A stretch of 64,000 nucleotides of DNA from contig JAHCHP010000008.1 in NCBI GenBank assembly GCA_026129765.1, forward strand, positions 62,001 through 126,000, read 5' to 3'. Each line of letters starts with the position of its first letter. Position 1 is the first letter of the stretch. Source of the DNA: Fimbriimonadia bacterium (GTDB taxonomy: Bacteria > Armatimonadota > Fimbriimonadia > Fimbriimonadales > GBS-DC). Below, piece after piece: positions 55,633-64,000 of this stretch. The notes under the pieces are model-generated. The model was not told the DNA's origin, did not search any database, and worked only from the letters and a program-made list of their open reading frames with translations. The position numbers and the translations under genes are program-made.

Positions 55633-57161
55633 AACGGTCGGGGGAACAGCGATTGCACGGCGGGATAGAGCGCGCGATAGGTGTGGTGAGCGCGTTCATA
55701 AGCCTCGCGATGCGCGGGATTAGGAGATGACAAGGTGGTTATCTGGATAACGGCTTGGCAGGCTTCGGGAACCGACTGCCAGATGCCCGCGCCCACACCT
55801 GCCAAAAGCGCCGCTCCCAATGCGGGACCCTCGTCGACGTTGATTGTCACGTGGTCGATTCCGGTGATGTTTGCCATCATTTGCCGCCAGAAAGGGCTCT
55901 TCGCGCCGCCGCCCGTGGCTCGGATTTCACGGGGTTGCGCGCCCATCGCCTGCAAAATCTCTAACGAGTCGCGCATGCCAAATGAAACGCCTTCCAGCAC
56001 CGCGCGCGCCATATGCGCTTTGGTATGCGACAGGGTCAACCCAAAGAAGACGCCGCGCGCATAAGGGTCCGGGTAGGGCGTTCGTTCGCCAGAAAGATAG
56101 GGCAGAAAGGTCAAGCCCTCGCTGCCAGGCGGGACCGCGCTCGCTTCCGCCAAAATCAAATCGTAGGGGTCTTTGCCCATCGCGCGAGCCGTCTCGATTT
56201 CCGCCGCGCAAAGCGTATCCCTGAACCATCTAAGCGCGCCTCCCGCCATCAACATCACGCCCATCACGTGCCACATGCCGGGAACCGCATGGCAGAAGGT
56301 ATGGGTTCGGTATTGCGGGTCCACCGCCGGCGTTTTAAGAGGCGCGAACACCACCCCGCTGGTCCCCAATGATGCTGAAACCAAGCCCTCTTCCACGATT
56401 CCGTTGCCCACCGCGCCCGCCGCTTGATCGCCGCCGCCCCCCACCACCGGCGTGCCTTCTGCCAAGCCCGTTTCCTGCGCTGCCCACGCGCTCAGCCTGC
56501 CGCTGATTTCGGGCGACTCATACGCTTTGGGGAACCACTCACGGGGCAGTTCTAAAATGTCCAGCATCTCATACGCCCAATCGCGTTGGCGCACATCAAA
56601 CAGCGCGGTTCCCGAGGCATCGGAGACTTCGGTCGCGAACACGCCCGTTAGCAGAAAACGAATGTAATCTTTGGGTAGCAGCACCTGATTCAGGCGCGCA
56701 TAGTTTGCCGGTTCGTGGTTGCGAAGCCAGATGATCTTGCCCGCTTGAAACCCTGTCAGCACTGGATTCAGCGTCCAATTGAGAACGTTCTGCTCGCCGA
56801 CTTTTTCAGTGATCCAAGCGCACTCTTCCGCGGTCCGTTGATCGCACCACAACAGCGCGGGACGAATCGGCTGGTGCTGTTCATCTAAGAACACAGAGCC
56901 GTGCATCTGTCCTGACAGCCCGATGCCCACAATCTCGCTGGGCGCAACACCCGTCTGGGACAGCAGCTGTTGAATCGTGGTTTTCGCGCCCTGCCACCAA
57001 TCGCTGGGGTTCTGCTCTGCCCACAATGGCTGCGGAGTCAACAGAGGATATTCAGCGGAGGCTTTGCCCGCCAACGCGCCCCCCTCTTCAATCAGAACCG
57101 CCTTCGCCCCTGAAGTGCCAATATCCAATCCCAACACATACCGCTTCGCCATGGCATGCAT
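55629..57161 (-). CDS. xylB: Xylulokinase
   Basis: The 510-residue FGGY-family kinase phosphorylates D-xylulose to enter the pentose phosphate pathway. It has YVLGLDIGTSGAKAVLI, GIGLSGQMHGSVFLDEQHQP, PALLWCDQRTAEEC, VVGGGGDQAAGAVGNG with the catalytic Asp, SASLGTSGVVFAP, and the family signature RAVLEGVSFGMRDSLEIL. GQMHG is the xylulokinase-type motif. The start could also be the ATG nine bases later (MAKRYVLG). No xylose isomerase or transporter lies near; it is divergent from the PLD-helicase gene by 65 bases. Confidence 0.94.
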   Translation of the reverse strand: MHAMAKRYVLGLDIGTSGAKAVLIEEGGALAGKASAEYPLLTPQPLWAEQNPSDWWQGAKTTIQQLLSQTGVAPSEIVGIGLSGQMHGSVFLDEQHQPIRPALLWCDQRTAEECAWITEKVGEQNVLNWTLNPVLTGFQAGKIIWLRNHEPANYARLNQVLLPKDYIRFLLTGVFATEVSDASGTALFDVRQRDWAYEMLDILELPREWFPKAYESPEISGRLSAWAAQETGLAEGTPVVGGGGDQAAGAVGNGIVEEGLVSASLGTSGVVFAPLKTPAVDPQYRTHTFCHAVPGMWHVMGVMLMAGGALRWFRDTLCAAEIETARAMGKDPYDLILAEASAVPPGSEGLTFLPYLSGERTPYPDPYARGVFFGLTLSHTKAHMARAVLEGVSFGMRDSLEILQAMGAQPREIRATGGGAKSPFWRQMMANITGIDHVTINVDEGPALGAALLAGVGAGIWQSVPEACQAVIQITTLSSPNPAHREAYERAHHTYRALYPAVQSLFPRPL

Positions 57162-57226
57162 TTTACCCGTTGGTCAAGAAATCATAAAAGCAGGAAAACG
57201 GATCAGAATCAATAACTCATGAGAGC

Positions 57227-60200
57227 GTGAATGACCACCAGAGGACTACAGATCGCTCATCCATTATTGACAACAGCGAGCAGAACAAGCTGCTCCATGC
57301 AATTCAGCGGATTGGCGAAGGGGGAGAAGAGCTTTGGATTGCCACCGCTTTCTTTTCGTTGGATGCCTTGATGATAATCGCTGAAACCTTGCAGAACTAC
57401 AAGCGGGTTCGGATTCTCTTTGGAGACGATGCCAGCGCAAAAGAGCGTTTGCAACTAATGCGACAACTGCGCGCGCGTTCCGATGAAGACTTGCTGAAAC
57501 AACGCGAAAACATGCCTTTGCTTTCCTCGCTGAGAAATGTGGAGCGTTTATTTCAAGAAGGGCGAATCGAGGCGCGTTGCTATACCAAACTGAAATTCCA
57601 TGCGAAAAGCTATCTATTCCTGCGTCCGGTCTATCCTCAACATATGGGCATCATCGGTAGTGGAAACTTCACCCGTCCGGGATTGACCCAAAATGTGGAA
57701 TTGAATGTCGAACTCACAACGGAACAAACCAGCCAACTGGCGCGGTGGTATGAAGAGCGGTGGCAAGAGGCGGTTCAGGATAACGTCACCGAGGGTTTGC
57801 TGGAAGAGATCAGACGCCAAATCGACCTGTATGACCCCTACATTATCTATTTGAAAGCGCTTTATTTATGGGGACAAGCTGGACAAAGTTCCCTGTCGCA
57901 TGACAACAATCCACTCCTTCAAATTCTGGACCCGCATCAACAAGTAGGTTATCGTCAAGCCTTGAAAATGCTGGAAAGACAAAACGGCGTGATGGTATGC
58001 GACGGGGTGGGGTTAGGTAAAAGTTTCATTGCGTTGGCATTGATGACGCAGCTTTGCCGGCAGGGTAAAAATGTGCTGTTGATCGCGCCAAAAAACATCT
58101 TAACCAACAGTTGGATCGACTATTTCAAGGTGTACCTGCGCCAGTATCAAGAGCCTTTCGGAAACCTCTGTTCCATGGCGATGACGGAATTCGGCTATGA
58201 CCCAGAGGAAGGAAACCCTGAAGAACAAACAGAGGCTGAAAAGAAACGCTATGAATTAGCAAGATCGCTGGGCGAGCGCGCCGATGTTGTGGTTATCGAC
58301 GAATCGCACAACTTCCGAACCAGCTCTTCCAAACGCTACCAAAATCTGTTTCAGATTCTTCGACCTCGTGAAGAGAAACCCAAACAAGTGATTCTGCTCA
58401 CAGCCACTCCCGTCAATACCCATTATCTGGACATAGCGGCGCAAATCGCCTTAATCACCCACGAGAACGGCTCCATTGGCGGTTATAAAATCAGCCAGAT
58501 CCGGCGTTTCGCGCAAGAGATGGACAGCACGGGACCGGCTATCGACCCCATGGGACAACTGGGCTTGGTGTTCGAATCTACTGACACAAAATTAGAGCGC
58601 GTTTTGGAGCAGACCCTCATCCAACGCAGCCGAAGCACCTGCAAAGAATTGGCGGAAGCCTCCGGGAAAAAGTTGCGGTTCCCCAAACGAAACGACCCGC
58701 AGGTACTGGAATATGACATCACAGAACCTACCTTTAGTGAAATGTTAAAGATCACCAAGGAGCGATTCCAGCCGGGAGTGGAACTGATCAGTTCCCTCCG
58801 GGAAGAACTGAAAAGCTTCAAGGAACTGACAGAAGACCAGAAGAATAGGCTCATCAAGCGAATCAGCAAAAAAACAAAGAGCGGGTTGCGTCTCTCTGCC
58901 TTTCTCACAGAGCAATACCGGTTAGAGACCAAGCCGGGCAGCAAGCAGTATCAAGATGAGGTGCGTTTGGCAGCGTTGGTATTTGCCAACACCTTGAAAC
59001 AATTGGAGAGCAGTCCACCCGCTTTTCAAGGCATGATTCAAAGCTTAGGCACAGGACTGGTCGCGCGCCTTAAACACGTCTTTGGCGAATCGGTTGAATT
59101 GGAAATTCAACCCCATTTGGACTGGACTCAGGAACCTCTGCTGATGAATCTGAATACCGACTTCGAAGAGGGCGAAGAGGGCGAAGTTGACCCCGCTGAA
59201 GGCGAAACCATCGACCAGTCGGGAGAGGAAATCGATGACTGGCTGGACCACGCCATTCGCCAGCGAGGGTTAACCAAGAAACTGAAAGACTTTACCTCAG
59301 ACACACACGACTTCGCGCGCTGGCGCAGCGATATTCTGGAAGACTTGCAATACCTCAAAGAGATTCACCAAGCGATTCTCAAGGCGCGTCAAACACCAGA
59401 CGCCAAACTGGAGCGCATCAAAGAGTTGATGAAAGAGCTATTAGATGAGGGGAAAAAAGTGCTTTTGTTTACTCAAAGCCAGCGAACCGCCCTTTACTTA
59501 GAACAGCAATTACGCGCTGCCTTTCCCAAGAAAAACATCGCGCGAATCGACTCTCGAGTCAGCAAAACGCGCGCCGCGATTCTATATGCCTTTTGTCCAG
59601 GATACAACCCGCGCGCTACTGCGCCTTCCGTGCCAAGCCCCATCGATCTGTTGATCTCCACCGACGTGCTGTCCGAGGGAGTCAACCTCCAAGAAGCAGA
59701 TGCCATCGTAAACTATGATATTCACTGGAACCCCGTCCGCTTGATCCAGCGTATCGGGCGCGTGGACCGTCGCCTGAACCCGGACATCACGCCAAATGAA
59801 CGAACATTTGATATTTACAATGTGCTGCCGCCGGATGAAATCGAGGAGACGATTAAACTGGTTGCGGCGGTGGAAGGGCGAGTGATCAAAATCAGCCGCG
59901 CTGTGGGATTGGATCAAGCGGTGCTGAAATCCACTGACCCGGCGGATACTTTGAAAGAGTTCAACAAGTATTATGAAGGTGAGGTGACCCAAACCGATCA
60001 TGCGTTGACCCAGTTCATACAGAAGTTTAACGAGCCAGACAACGAGATGATAAAAGTGTTAGAACAGTTGCCCTTGGGCGCGTTTGGGGTTTGGACAGGC
60101 GCGCCAGAAGCGGGCTTATTCGCGATGTTCACGGTGCAGGCATCCGCCGGCGCAAGCGAACAAGACCGGCAGCGATTTGGAAACGTGGAGGGCAAACCGG

Positions 60201-60430
60201 TGATGGTGATGGAGCCTGAGGACGGCTCGATGATTCGGGACGCCGGCGTGATTCTTAACACATTGTCGCAAGCCCCTCAAGGCGCGCGCTCAGGAACCCC
60301 TTCCGATGAAGCCGAACTACAAACACGCCTCAAAAAACTGCGCGAGAAAGCGCGCCAAGAATTTGCCGAAATCGGACTGCCCAGCACATACCGCCTGCAG
60401 TTAGTCTGTTGGATGGAGATGAAACCATGA
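57227..60430 (+). CDS. PLD-nuclease/SNF2-type helicase fusion, defence-type
   Basis: The 1067-residue product joins two modules. The N-terminal phospholipase-D-type domain has FHAKSYLF (His125, Lys127) and IIGSGNFTRPGL (144-152); the usual HKD aspartate is replaced, as in many helicase-linked versions. The SNF2-like helicase follows: CDGVGLGKSFIALAL (Walker A, 261-267), VVIDESHNFR (358-361), LLTATPVNTHYLD, and QRIGRVDRRL (about 841-850). An acidic loop interrupts the core (about residue 640). Start is a GTG at 57227, the only fitting codon. The stop overlaps the methyltransferase start (ATGA), so the pair is coupled. Family name not assigned. Confidence 0.9.
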   Translation: MNDHQRTTDRSSIIDNSEQNKLLHAIQRIGEGGEELWIATAFFSLDALMIIAETLQNYKRVRILFGDDASAKERLQLMRQLRARSDEDLLKQRENMPLLSSLRNVERLFQEGRIEARCYTKLKFHAKSYLFLRPVYPQHMGIIGSGNFTRPGLTQNVELNVELTTEQTSQLARWYEERWQEAVQDNVTEGLLEEIRRQIDLYDPYIIYLKALYLWGQAGQSSLSHDNNPLLQILDPHQQVGYRQALKMLERQNGVMVCDGVGLGKSFIALALMTQLCRQGKNVLLIAPKNILTNSWIDYFKVYLRQYQEPFGNLCSMAMTEFGYDPEEGNPEEQTEAEKKRYELARSLGERADVVVIDESHNFRTSSSKRYQNLFQILRPREEKPKQVILLTATPVNTHYLDIAAQIALITHENGSIGGYKISQIRRFAQEMDSTGPAIDPMGQLGLVFESTDTKLERVLEQTLIQRSRSTCKELAEASGKKLRFPKRNDPQVLEYDITEPTFSEMLKITKERFQPGVELISSLREELKSFKELTEDQKNRLIKRISKKTKSGLRLSAFLTEQYRLETKPGSKQYQDEVRLAALVFANTLKQLESSPPAFQGMIQSLGTGLVARLKHVFGESVELEIQPHLDWTQEPLLMNLNTDFEEGEEGEVDPAEGETIDQSGEEIDDWLDHAIRQRGLTKKLKDFTSDTHDFARWRSDILEDLQYLKEIHQAILKARQTPDAKLERIKELMKELLDEGKKVLLFTQSQRTALYLEQQLRAAFPKKNIARIDSRVSKTRAAILYAFCPGYNPRATAPSVPSPIDLLISTDVLSEGVNLQEADAIVNYDIHWNPVRLIQRIGRVDRRLNPDITPNERTFDIYNVLPPDEIEETIKLVAAVEGRVIKISRAVGLDQAVLKSTDPADTLKEFNKYYEGEVTQTDHALTQFIQKFNEPDNEMIKVLEQLPLGAFGVWTGAPEAGLFAMFTVQASAGASEQDRQRFGNVEGKPVMVMEPEDGSMIRDAGVILNTLSQAPQGARSGTPSDEAELQTRLKKLREKARQEFAEIGLPSTYRLQLVCWMEMKP

Positions 60431-63400
60431 ACCCAATCACTGAATCAGATTTGAACGCGATCCGCGACCGCTCAAGCCTCTTCGCCTTCCTGCGCGAACA
60501 CCTGGGGTGGCAGGTCGACCCAGATGACGCTTTCACCTATGAGGTGCCGGTGGAAGCGGGCAGACTGCCCGAAAACGCCAGCGTCAGCCGCATCGTCCCC
60601 TTTGGCTCCAACGACCCGTTCCTCATTATCCTGGTGGAGTTTCAAGGCGGGTTCCTGCGGGGACAATTACGCGAAATCTTGAGGCAAATTCGCGAACAAA
60701 TCCGAAAGCGAGCCGCCTACGAAGGGCGCGCCTTAGACGAAATCCTGTTCCTTTGCGCCATCAACGATTACAATGGCTTTCGGTGGGCGCGCTTCCTTCA
60801 ACGCCCTCAAGGGGTGCCGCTATTACAGACCTTCGGATGGGACCGGAACGACAGCGCGATTCGAACCCTTTGCGAATTCAACCTGCCTGCCCTGCGTATG
60901 CCTGCCAAGAACCTGCAGGGCGAATATGATTGGCAGACGGCTCGAGACCGCTGGCGAAGCGCATGGGACGTCGAAAGGTTCACCCACGCCTTCTTCCAAA
61001 AGTACCGCGAACTCTTCCACCAAGCGGAAGAACGCATCACCGGGTTCGGAGAGAACACAGACGCCAGACGCCTCTTCACCCAAAAGCTGTTCAACCGTCT
61101 GCTGTTTATCCGCTTCTTAGAAAAGAAGGGCTGGCTGCGATTTCAGGGTCAAAACGACTACCTGCGCGCCTTGTGGCAAGATTACCAAGACAAAAACACC
61201 CAGAACAGCCCATTCCATCGGGAGCGGCTCAAACTGCTCTTCTTCAGCGGTCTCAACAACCCGCAAGAGCAGAACCAGCATTCCATCAACCAGGGCGGCA
61301 TGTTGCGAGAGTTGATCGGCGACGTCCCTTATTTGAACGGCGGGTTGTTTGAGGCGGAAGCGAGCGACCAGAATGACGAAGTGAACGTTCCCGACAGCGC
61401 GATTCAGCCGCTCATCGACGAGCTGCTCTACCGGTATAACTTCACCGTGACCGAAAGCACCCCGCTCGATATCGAAGTGGCCGTCGACCCCGAAATGTTG
61501 GGCAAAGTGTTTGAAGAGCTGGTGACGGGCAGGCACGAAAGCGGCAGCTTCTACACCCCGCGCCCCGTAGTCGCCTTTATGTGCCGGGAGGCTCTGAAGG
61601 GCTACTTGCAAACCGCATGCTCCAACGAAACAGCGGACGCCCTCGCGCAATTCGTGGATAATCGTGAAACCGATGGACTTCGTAATCCCGAAACGGTGTT
61701 GGACGCGCTCAAAGCCGTCAAAGCCTGCGACCCGGCATGCGGCTCCGGAGCGTACCTGCTCGGCTTAATGCAGGAGTTGGTGGAGCTGCGCCGCGCCCTC
61801 TTCCAGCAAAAGCGAATCGACTCCGAAGCGCTCTTCGACAAGAAACTGGAGATCATCCAAAACAATCTGTATGGCGTGGATATCGACGCCTTCGCGGTCA
61901 ATATCGCCCGGCTGCGCCTGTGGCTCAGTTTGGTGGTGGACGATGAGCGCAACCCCTTGGAAGACCCCGCCATCAGCGTCGCGCTGCCCAACCTCGACTT
62001 CAAAATTGAGCAGGGCGACAGCCTGATCGCGCCAGACCCGCAAGCGCGAGGCTCCAGCTTCGATACTGAAGTCATCCGCCAATATGCCGAAATGAAAGCC
62101 GCCTATCTCATGGCGCATACGGCATCGGAAAAACAGACCCTGCGCAAAGAGATAGACAAACTGAGCCAAGAAATCCGGGATTGGCTGCCTGACCACAGTT
62201 CGGCAGACGTCTTCGACTGGCGCGTGGAATTCGCCGAGGTGTTCGGTGAGGGTGGTTTTGATATCGTTCTCGCGAACCCGCCCTATGTGCGCCAAGAAAA
62301 GATCGTCCACAAAGACGTGTTATTGACGCGTTACCGCGACGCCGCCGACGGAAAATCGGACCTCTATGTCTACTTCTATGCCCGCGCCCTGCAGCTGCTG
62401 AAGCCGAAAGGCATGCACGTTTTCATTTGCTCCAACAGCTGGCTCGATGTGGGTTTTGGTGGGAAATTGCAAGGTTTCCTGCTGCAAAATGCCCATGTTG
62501 CCGCCATCTACGATTCCGCGTTAGAACGACAGTTCGCCAGCGCAGATGTGAACACCATCATCAGCCTGATACGCAAAGGCGCGCCCGATGACCATGCCGA
62601 AACCCGCTTCATCTCCCTGCGCGAAGCCTTCGATGAGTCGGTGCTGAACCCCGCGGCGCAGCGCATCGCGTCCCGAACCCGCGCCCAGTTGTTGGCGGAA
62701 GGCTCCGCCCCGAACGGGAACTACACCGGCAATAAATGGGGTGGTATCTACCTGCGCGCGCCCGACATCTACTTCACGATCATGGAGAAAGGCAGGGATA
62801 AACTGGTTCGGCTGGGCGACATCGCGGAGGTGCGGCGTGGTTTCACGACTGGCGCGAATGAGTTCTTTTATTTAGAACCTGTCGGGAAAAGCGTGGCAGA
62901 GGTCGCCGCCCTCGCTAATAATGACCAAGCCCGTTCCCAGCCCATTCGCGTTCGAAACGCCGCCGGATGGGAAGGCGAAATCGAAGCCGAATTCCTGCAA
63001 CCGGTCATCAAAAGCCCGCGTGAAATCCGAAAACTGCGCGTCGGTTTGGACGACTTGAAATATCTCCTCTTCCTTCGATCTGCCCGACCGAACGATCCCA
63101 CCACACCTCTGCCACCCCTCGCCAAAGCCTATATTCAATGGGGGGAAAGTCAAGGGTATCAAGATCGCTCCTCTTGCAGTGGGCGTCAAAGGTGGTGGGA
63201 TTTGGGTGCAAGATTTGCTGCTAAGGTGAATTGTAATTATCTCATTGATGACCGTATGCGTTTCTACTATTCTTCTATAGGTGTTTTCGTAAGTGACAAT
63301 TTTCAGGAACTTCGAGGTATTGAAGAAAATGATGCAGCAATCTGCTCTGTTCCTATCACACAAATCTTTTGTGAGCTTGGAGGTAGAACACCTTTTGGTG

Positions 63401-63747
63401 GAGGGTTATTGAAGGTTCAAACATATGAGGTTGAAAACATCTTTTTATTGAATAGTGATACCCTCTCTCCCTCCCAACAAACAACCCTGTTATCTGCTTT
63501 CGAATCGATGGCGAATCGGGACATTCAAAACATTTTTGAAGAATTGGGTTTGCCCAGACCGAACCGCGATTATGGAAACATCGATCCGGCGGACGTGTCA
63601 TTAGACCGGGTGTTGCCGGACCGCCGCGCTCTGGATACGGTGGTATTCGAGGCGTTGGGATTGACCGAGGCGGAACAATTGGAAGTGTACCGCGCGGTGG
63701 TGGCGTTGGTCAAAGGGCGGTTGGTCAAGGCGCGTTCGGTATCGTGA
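60427..63747 (+). CDS. Eco57I-type N6-adenine DNA methyltransferase with target recognition domain
   Basis: The 1106-residue product has an N-terminal domain (1 to about 230; FAFLREHLGWQVDPDDAF), a helical part, GSFYTPRPVVAFMC, AdoMet motif I CDPACGSGAYLLGLMQEL (Asp435), NNLYGVDIDAFAVNIARLRL, and catalytic motif IV DIVLANPPYVRQEK (Asn617). The C-terminus is a TaqI-like recognition domain. No clear PD-(D/E)XK nuclease is seen, so the PLD-helicase is the likely effector. Bases 63215-63480 are clearly AT-rich within a GC-richer gene, suggesting an exchanged recognition segment. Start ATG 60427 overlaps the helicase stop; GGAG lies upstream. Confidence 0.9.
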   Translation: MNPITESDLNAIRDRSSLFAFLREHLGWQVDPDDAFTYEVPVEAGRLPENASVSRIVPFGSNDPFLIILVEFQGGFLRGQLREILRQIREQIRKRAAYEGRALDEILFLCAINDYNGFRWARFLQRPQGVPLLQTFGWDRNDSAIRTLCEFNLPALRMPAKNLQGEYDWQTARDRWRSAWDVERFTHAFFQKYRELFHQAEERITGFGENTDARRLFTQKLFNRLLFIRFLEKKGWLRFQGQNDYLRALWQDYQDKNTQNSPFHRERLKLLFFSGLNNPQEQNQHSINQGGMLRELIGDVPYLNGGLFEAEASDQNDEVNVPDSAIQPLIDELLYRYNFTVTESTPLDIEVAVDPEMLGKVFEELVTGRHESGSFYTPRPVVAFMCREALKGYLQTACSNETADALAQFVDNRETDGLRNPETVLDALKAVKACDPACGSGAYLLGLMQELVELRRALFQQKRIDSEALFDKKLEIIQNNLYGVDIDAFAVNIARLRLWLSLVVDDERNPLEDPAISVALPNLDFKIEQGDSLIAPDPQARGSSFDTEVIRQYAEMKAAYLMAHTASEKQTLRKEIDKLSQEIRDWLPDHSSADVFDWRVEFAEVFGEGGFDIVLANPPYVRQEKIVHKDVLLTRYRDAADGKSDLYVYFYARALQLLKPKGMHVFICSNSWLDVGFGGKLQGFLLQNAHVAAIYDSALERQFASADVNTIISLIRKGAPDDHAETRFISLREAFDESVLNPAAQRIASRTRAQLLAEGSAPNGNYTGNKWGGIYLRAPDIYFTIMEKGRDKLVRLGDIAEVRRGFTTGANEFFYLEPVGKSVAEVAALANNDQARSQPIRVRNAAGWEGEIEAEFLQPVIKSPREIRKLRVGLDDLKYLLFLRSARPNDPTTPLPPLAKAYIQWGESQGYQDRSSCSGRQRWWDLGARFAAKVNCNYLIDDRMRFYYSSIGVFVSDNFQELRGIEENDAAICSVPITQIFCELGGRTPFGGGLLKVQTYEVENIFLLNSDTLSPSQQTTLLSAFESMANRDIQNIFEELGLPRPNRDYGNIDPADVSLDRVLPDRRALDTVVFEALGLTEAEQLEVYRAVVALVKGRLVKARSVS

Positions 63748-63782
63748 TCACCCGCCTTGTATATTTTTTGGGCGCACCCGTA

Positions 63783-63817
63783 GGGGCAGACCTATGTGTC
63801 TGCCCTGTGTTTTTTGG
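63783..63817 (+). terminator. Repeat-derived terminator after the methyltransferase gene
   Basis: GGGCAGAC-CTATGT-GTCTGCCC is a perfect 8-bp stem at 63784-63805 followed by TGTGTTTTTT. It belongs to a dispersed GTAGGGGC-type repeat but has the form of an intrinsic terminator for the gene ending at 63747. Confidence 0.7.
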
Positions 63818-64000
63818 GCGTATTGTCTTTGCATTGGTTGCGCGTTGTTTGGGTTTTCGTTTTTGATATAAACAGTTGATTTGCGCGCACCCGTAGGGGC
63901 AACCCCCTGTGGTTGCCCTCTGTTTTATCAATCGGTCGACCGGATATGATGTTGTCTTCGGAATTCATGGGTTGTGCATCCGATTTGGACATTTTGTTTG
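63818..64000. repeat. Right-end gene-free stretch with a second hairpin repeat
   Basis: GGGCAACC-CCCTGT-GGTTGCCC at 63897-63918 is a second member of the same family, preceded by the identical CGCACCCGTAGG and followed by TCTGTTTTA. No gene is seen to the window edge. Confidence 0.6.

Noticed and set aside
57227-63747. Assignment of the PLD-helicase/methylase pair to DISARM or BREX
   Set aside because: No drmB, brxC, brxA/B or pglZ gene is present beside it. Only the general restriction-like nature can be supported.

Overview
The window looks like chromosomal DNA of a moderately GC-rich bacterium, most plausibly a member of the Armatimonadota or a relative. This is inference from gene content only: PEP-CTERM and dockerin-tailed secreted proteins, an alpha-2-macroglobulin beside a bacterial serpin, a bacterial inositol oxygenase, class A RNase P RNA, and many short dispersed palindromic repeats between genes. 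No 16S rRNA or ribosomal protein gene is present to fix the lineage.

Layout. 1-3.3 kb: the 5' part of an ANKH/MATE-like membrane protein, a small secreted helical protein and an ApgM-family enzyme. 3.5-11.5 kb: a composite type I restriction-modification locus reading hsdM, a wrecked Fic gene, a HEPN-like HI0074-family protein, an MNT nucleotidyltransferase fused to HsdS, an Abi_C protein and hsdR. 11.7-22.3 kb: a giant alpha-2-macroglobulin, a DUF433/DUF5615 toxin-antitoxin pair with a frameshifted toxin, inositol oxygenase, a HEAT-repeat protein, a dienelactone hydrolase and a GT39-like membrane protein. 22.3-30.7 kb (all minus): PEP-CTERM protein, acylphosphatase, HDOD protein, two propeller proteins, then ruvX/DUF2007/gpsA. 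30.8-42.2 kb: PQQ-type sugar dehydrogenase with a dockerin tail, class III aminotransferase, rnpB, DAHP synthase, recN, an anchored secreted protein, a methyltransferase, an M48 protease, a retropepsin-like protein and two tRNAs. 42.2-51.7 kb: rsmI, a second dockerin-tailed protein, a serpin, a TlpA-like thioredoxin, the lysine/aspartate genes dapF, a double-ACT protein and lysC, atpZ/atpI-like genes and miaB. 52-57.2 kb: a PIN toxin-antitoxin pair, ppc and xylB. 57.2-63.7 kb: a second defence locus made of a PLD-helicase and an Eco57I-type methyltransferase.

How the genes may work together. The strongest candidate for an undescribed system is the first defence locus. The HEPN-like protein carries R-X6-H-S-Y, and the nucleotidyltransferase domain fused to the DNA-specificity subunit carries a perfect GS-X10-DXD. 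A HEPN/MNT toxin-antitoxin pair therefore appears to be wired physically into a type I restriction complex, with an Abi_C protein encoded between S and R. All junctions from the HEPN-like gene to hsdR overlap by 1 to 4 bases, so they are probably translationally coupled. A palindromic dispersed repeat has entered hsdM (where it grew into seven 15-bp in-frame units) and the linker of hsdS, both without breaking the frame. The second locus is a two-gene helicase/nuclease plus methyltransferase system with an AT-rich, probably exchanged, recognition region. The rest is mainly housekeeping metabolism and secreted or envelope proteins.
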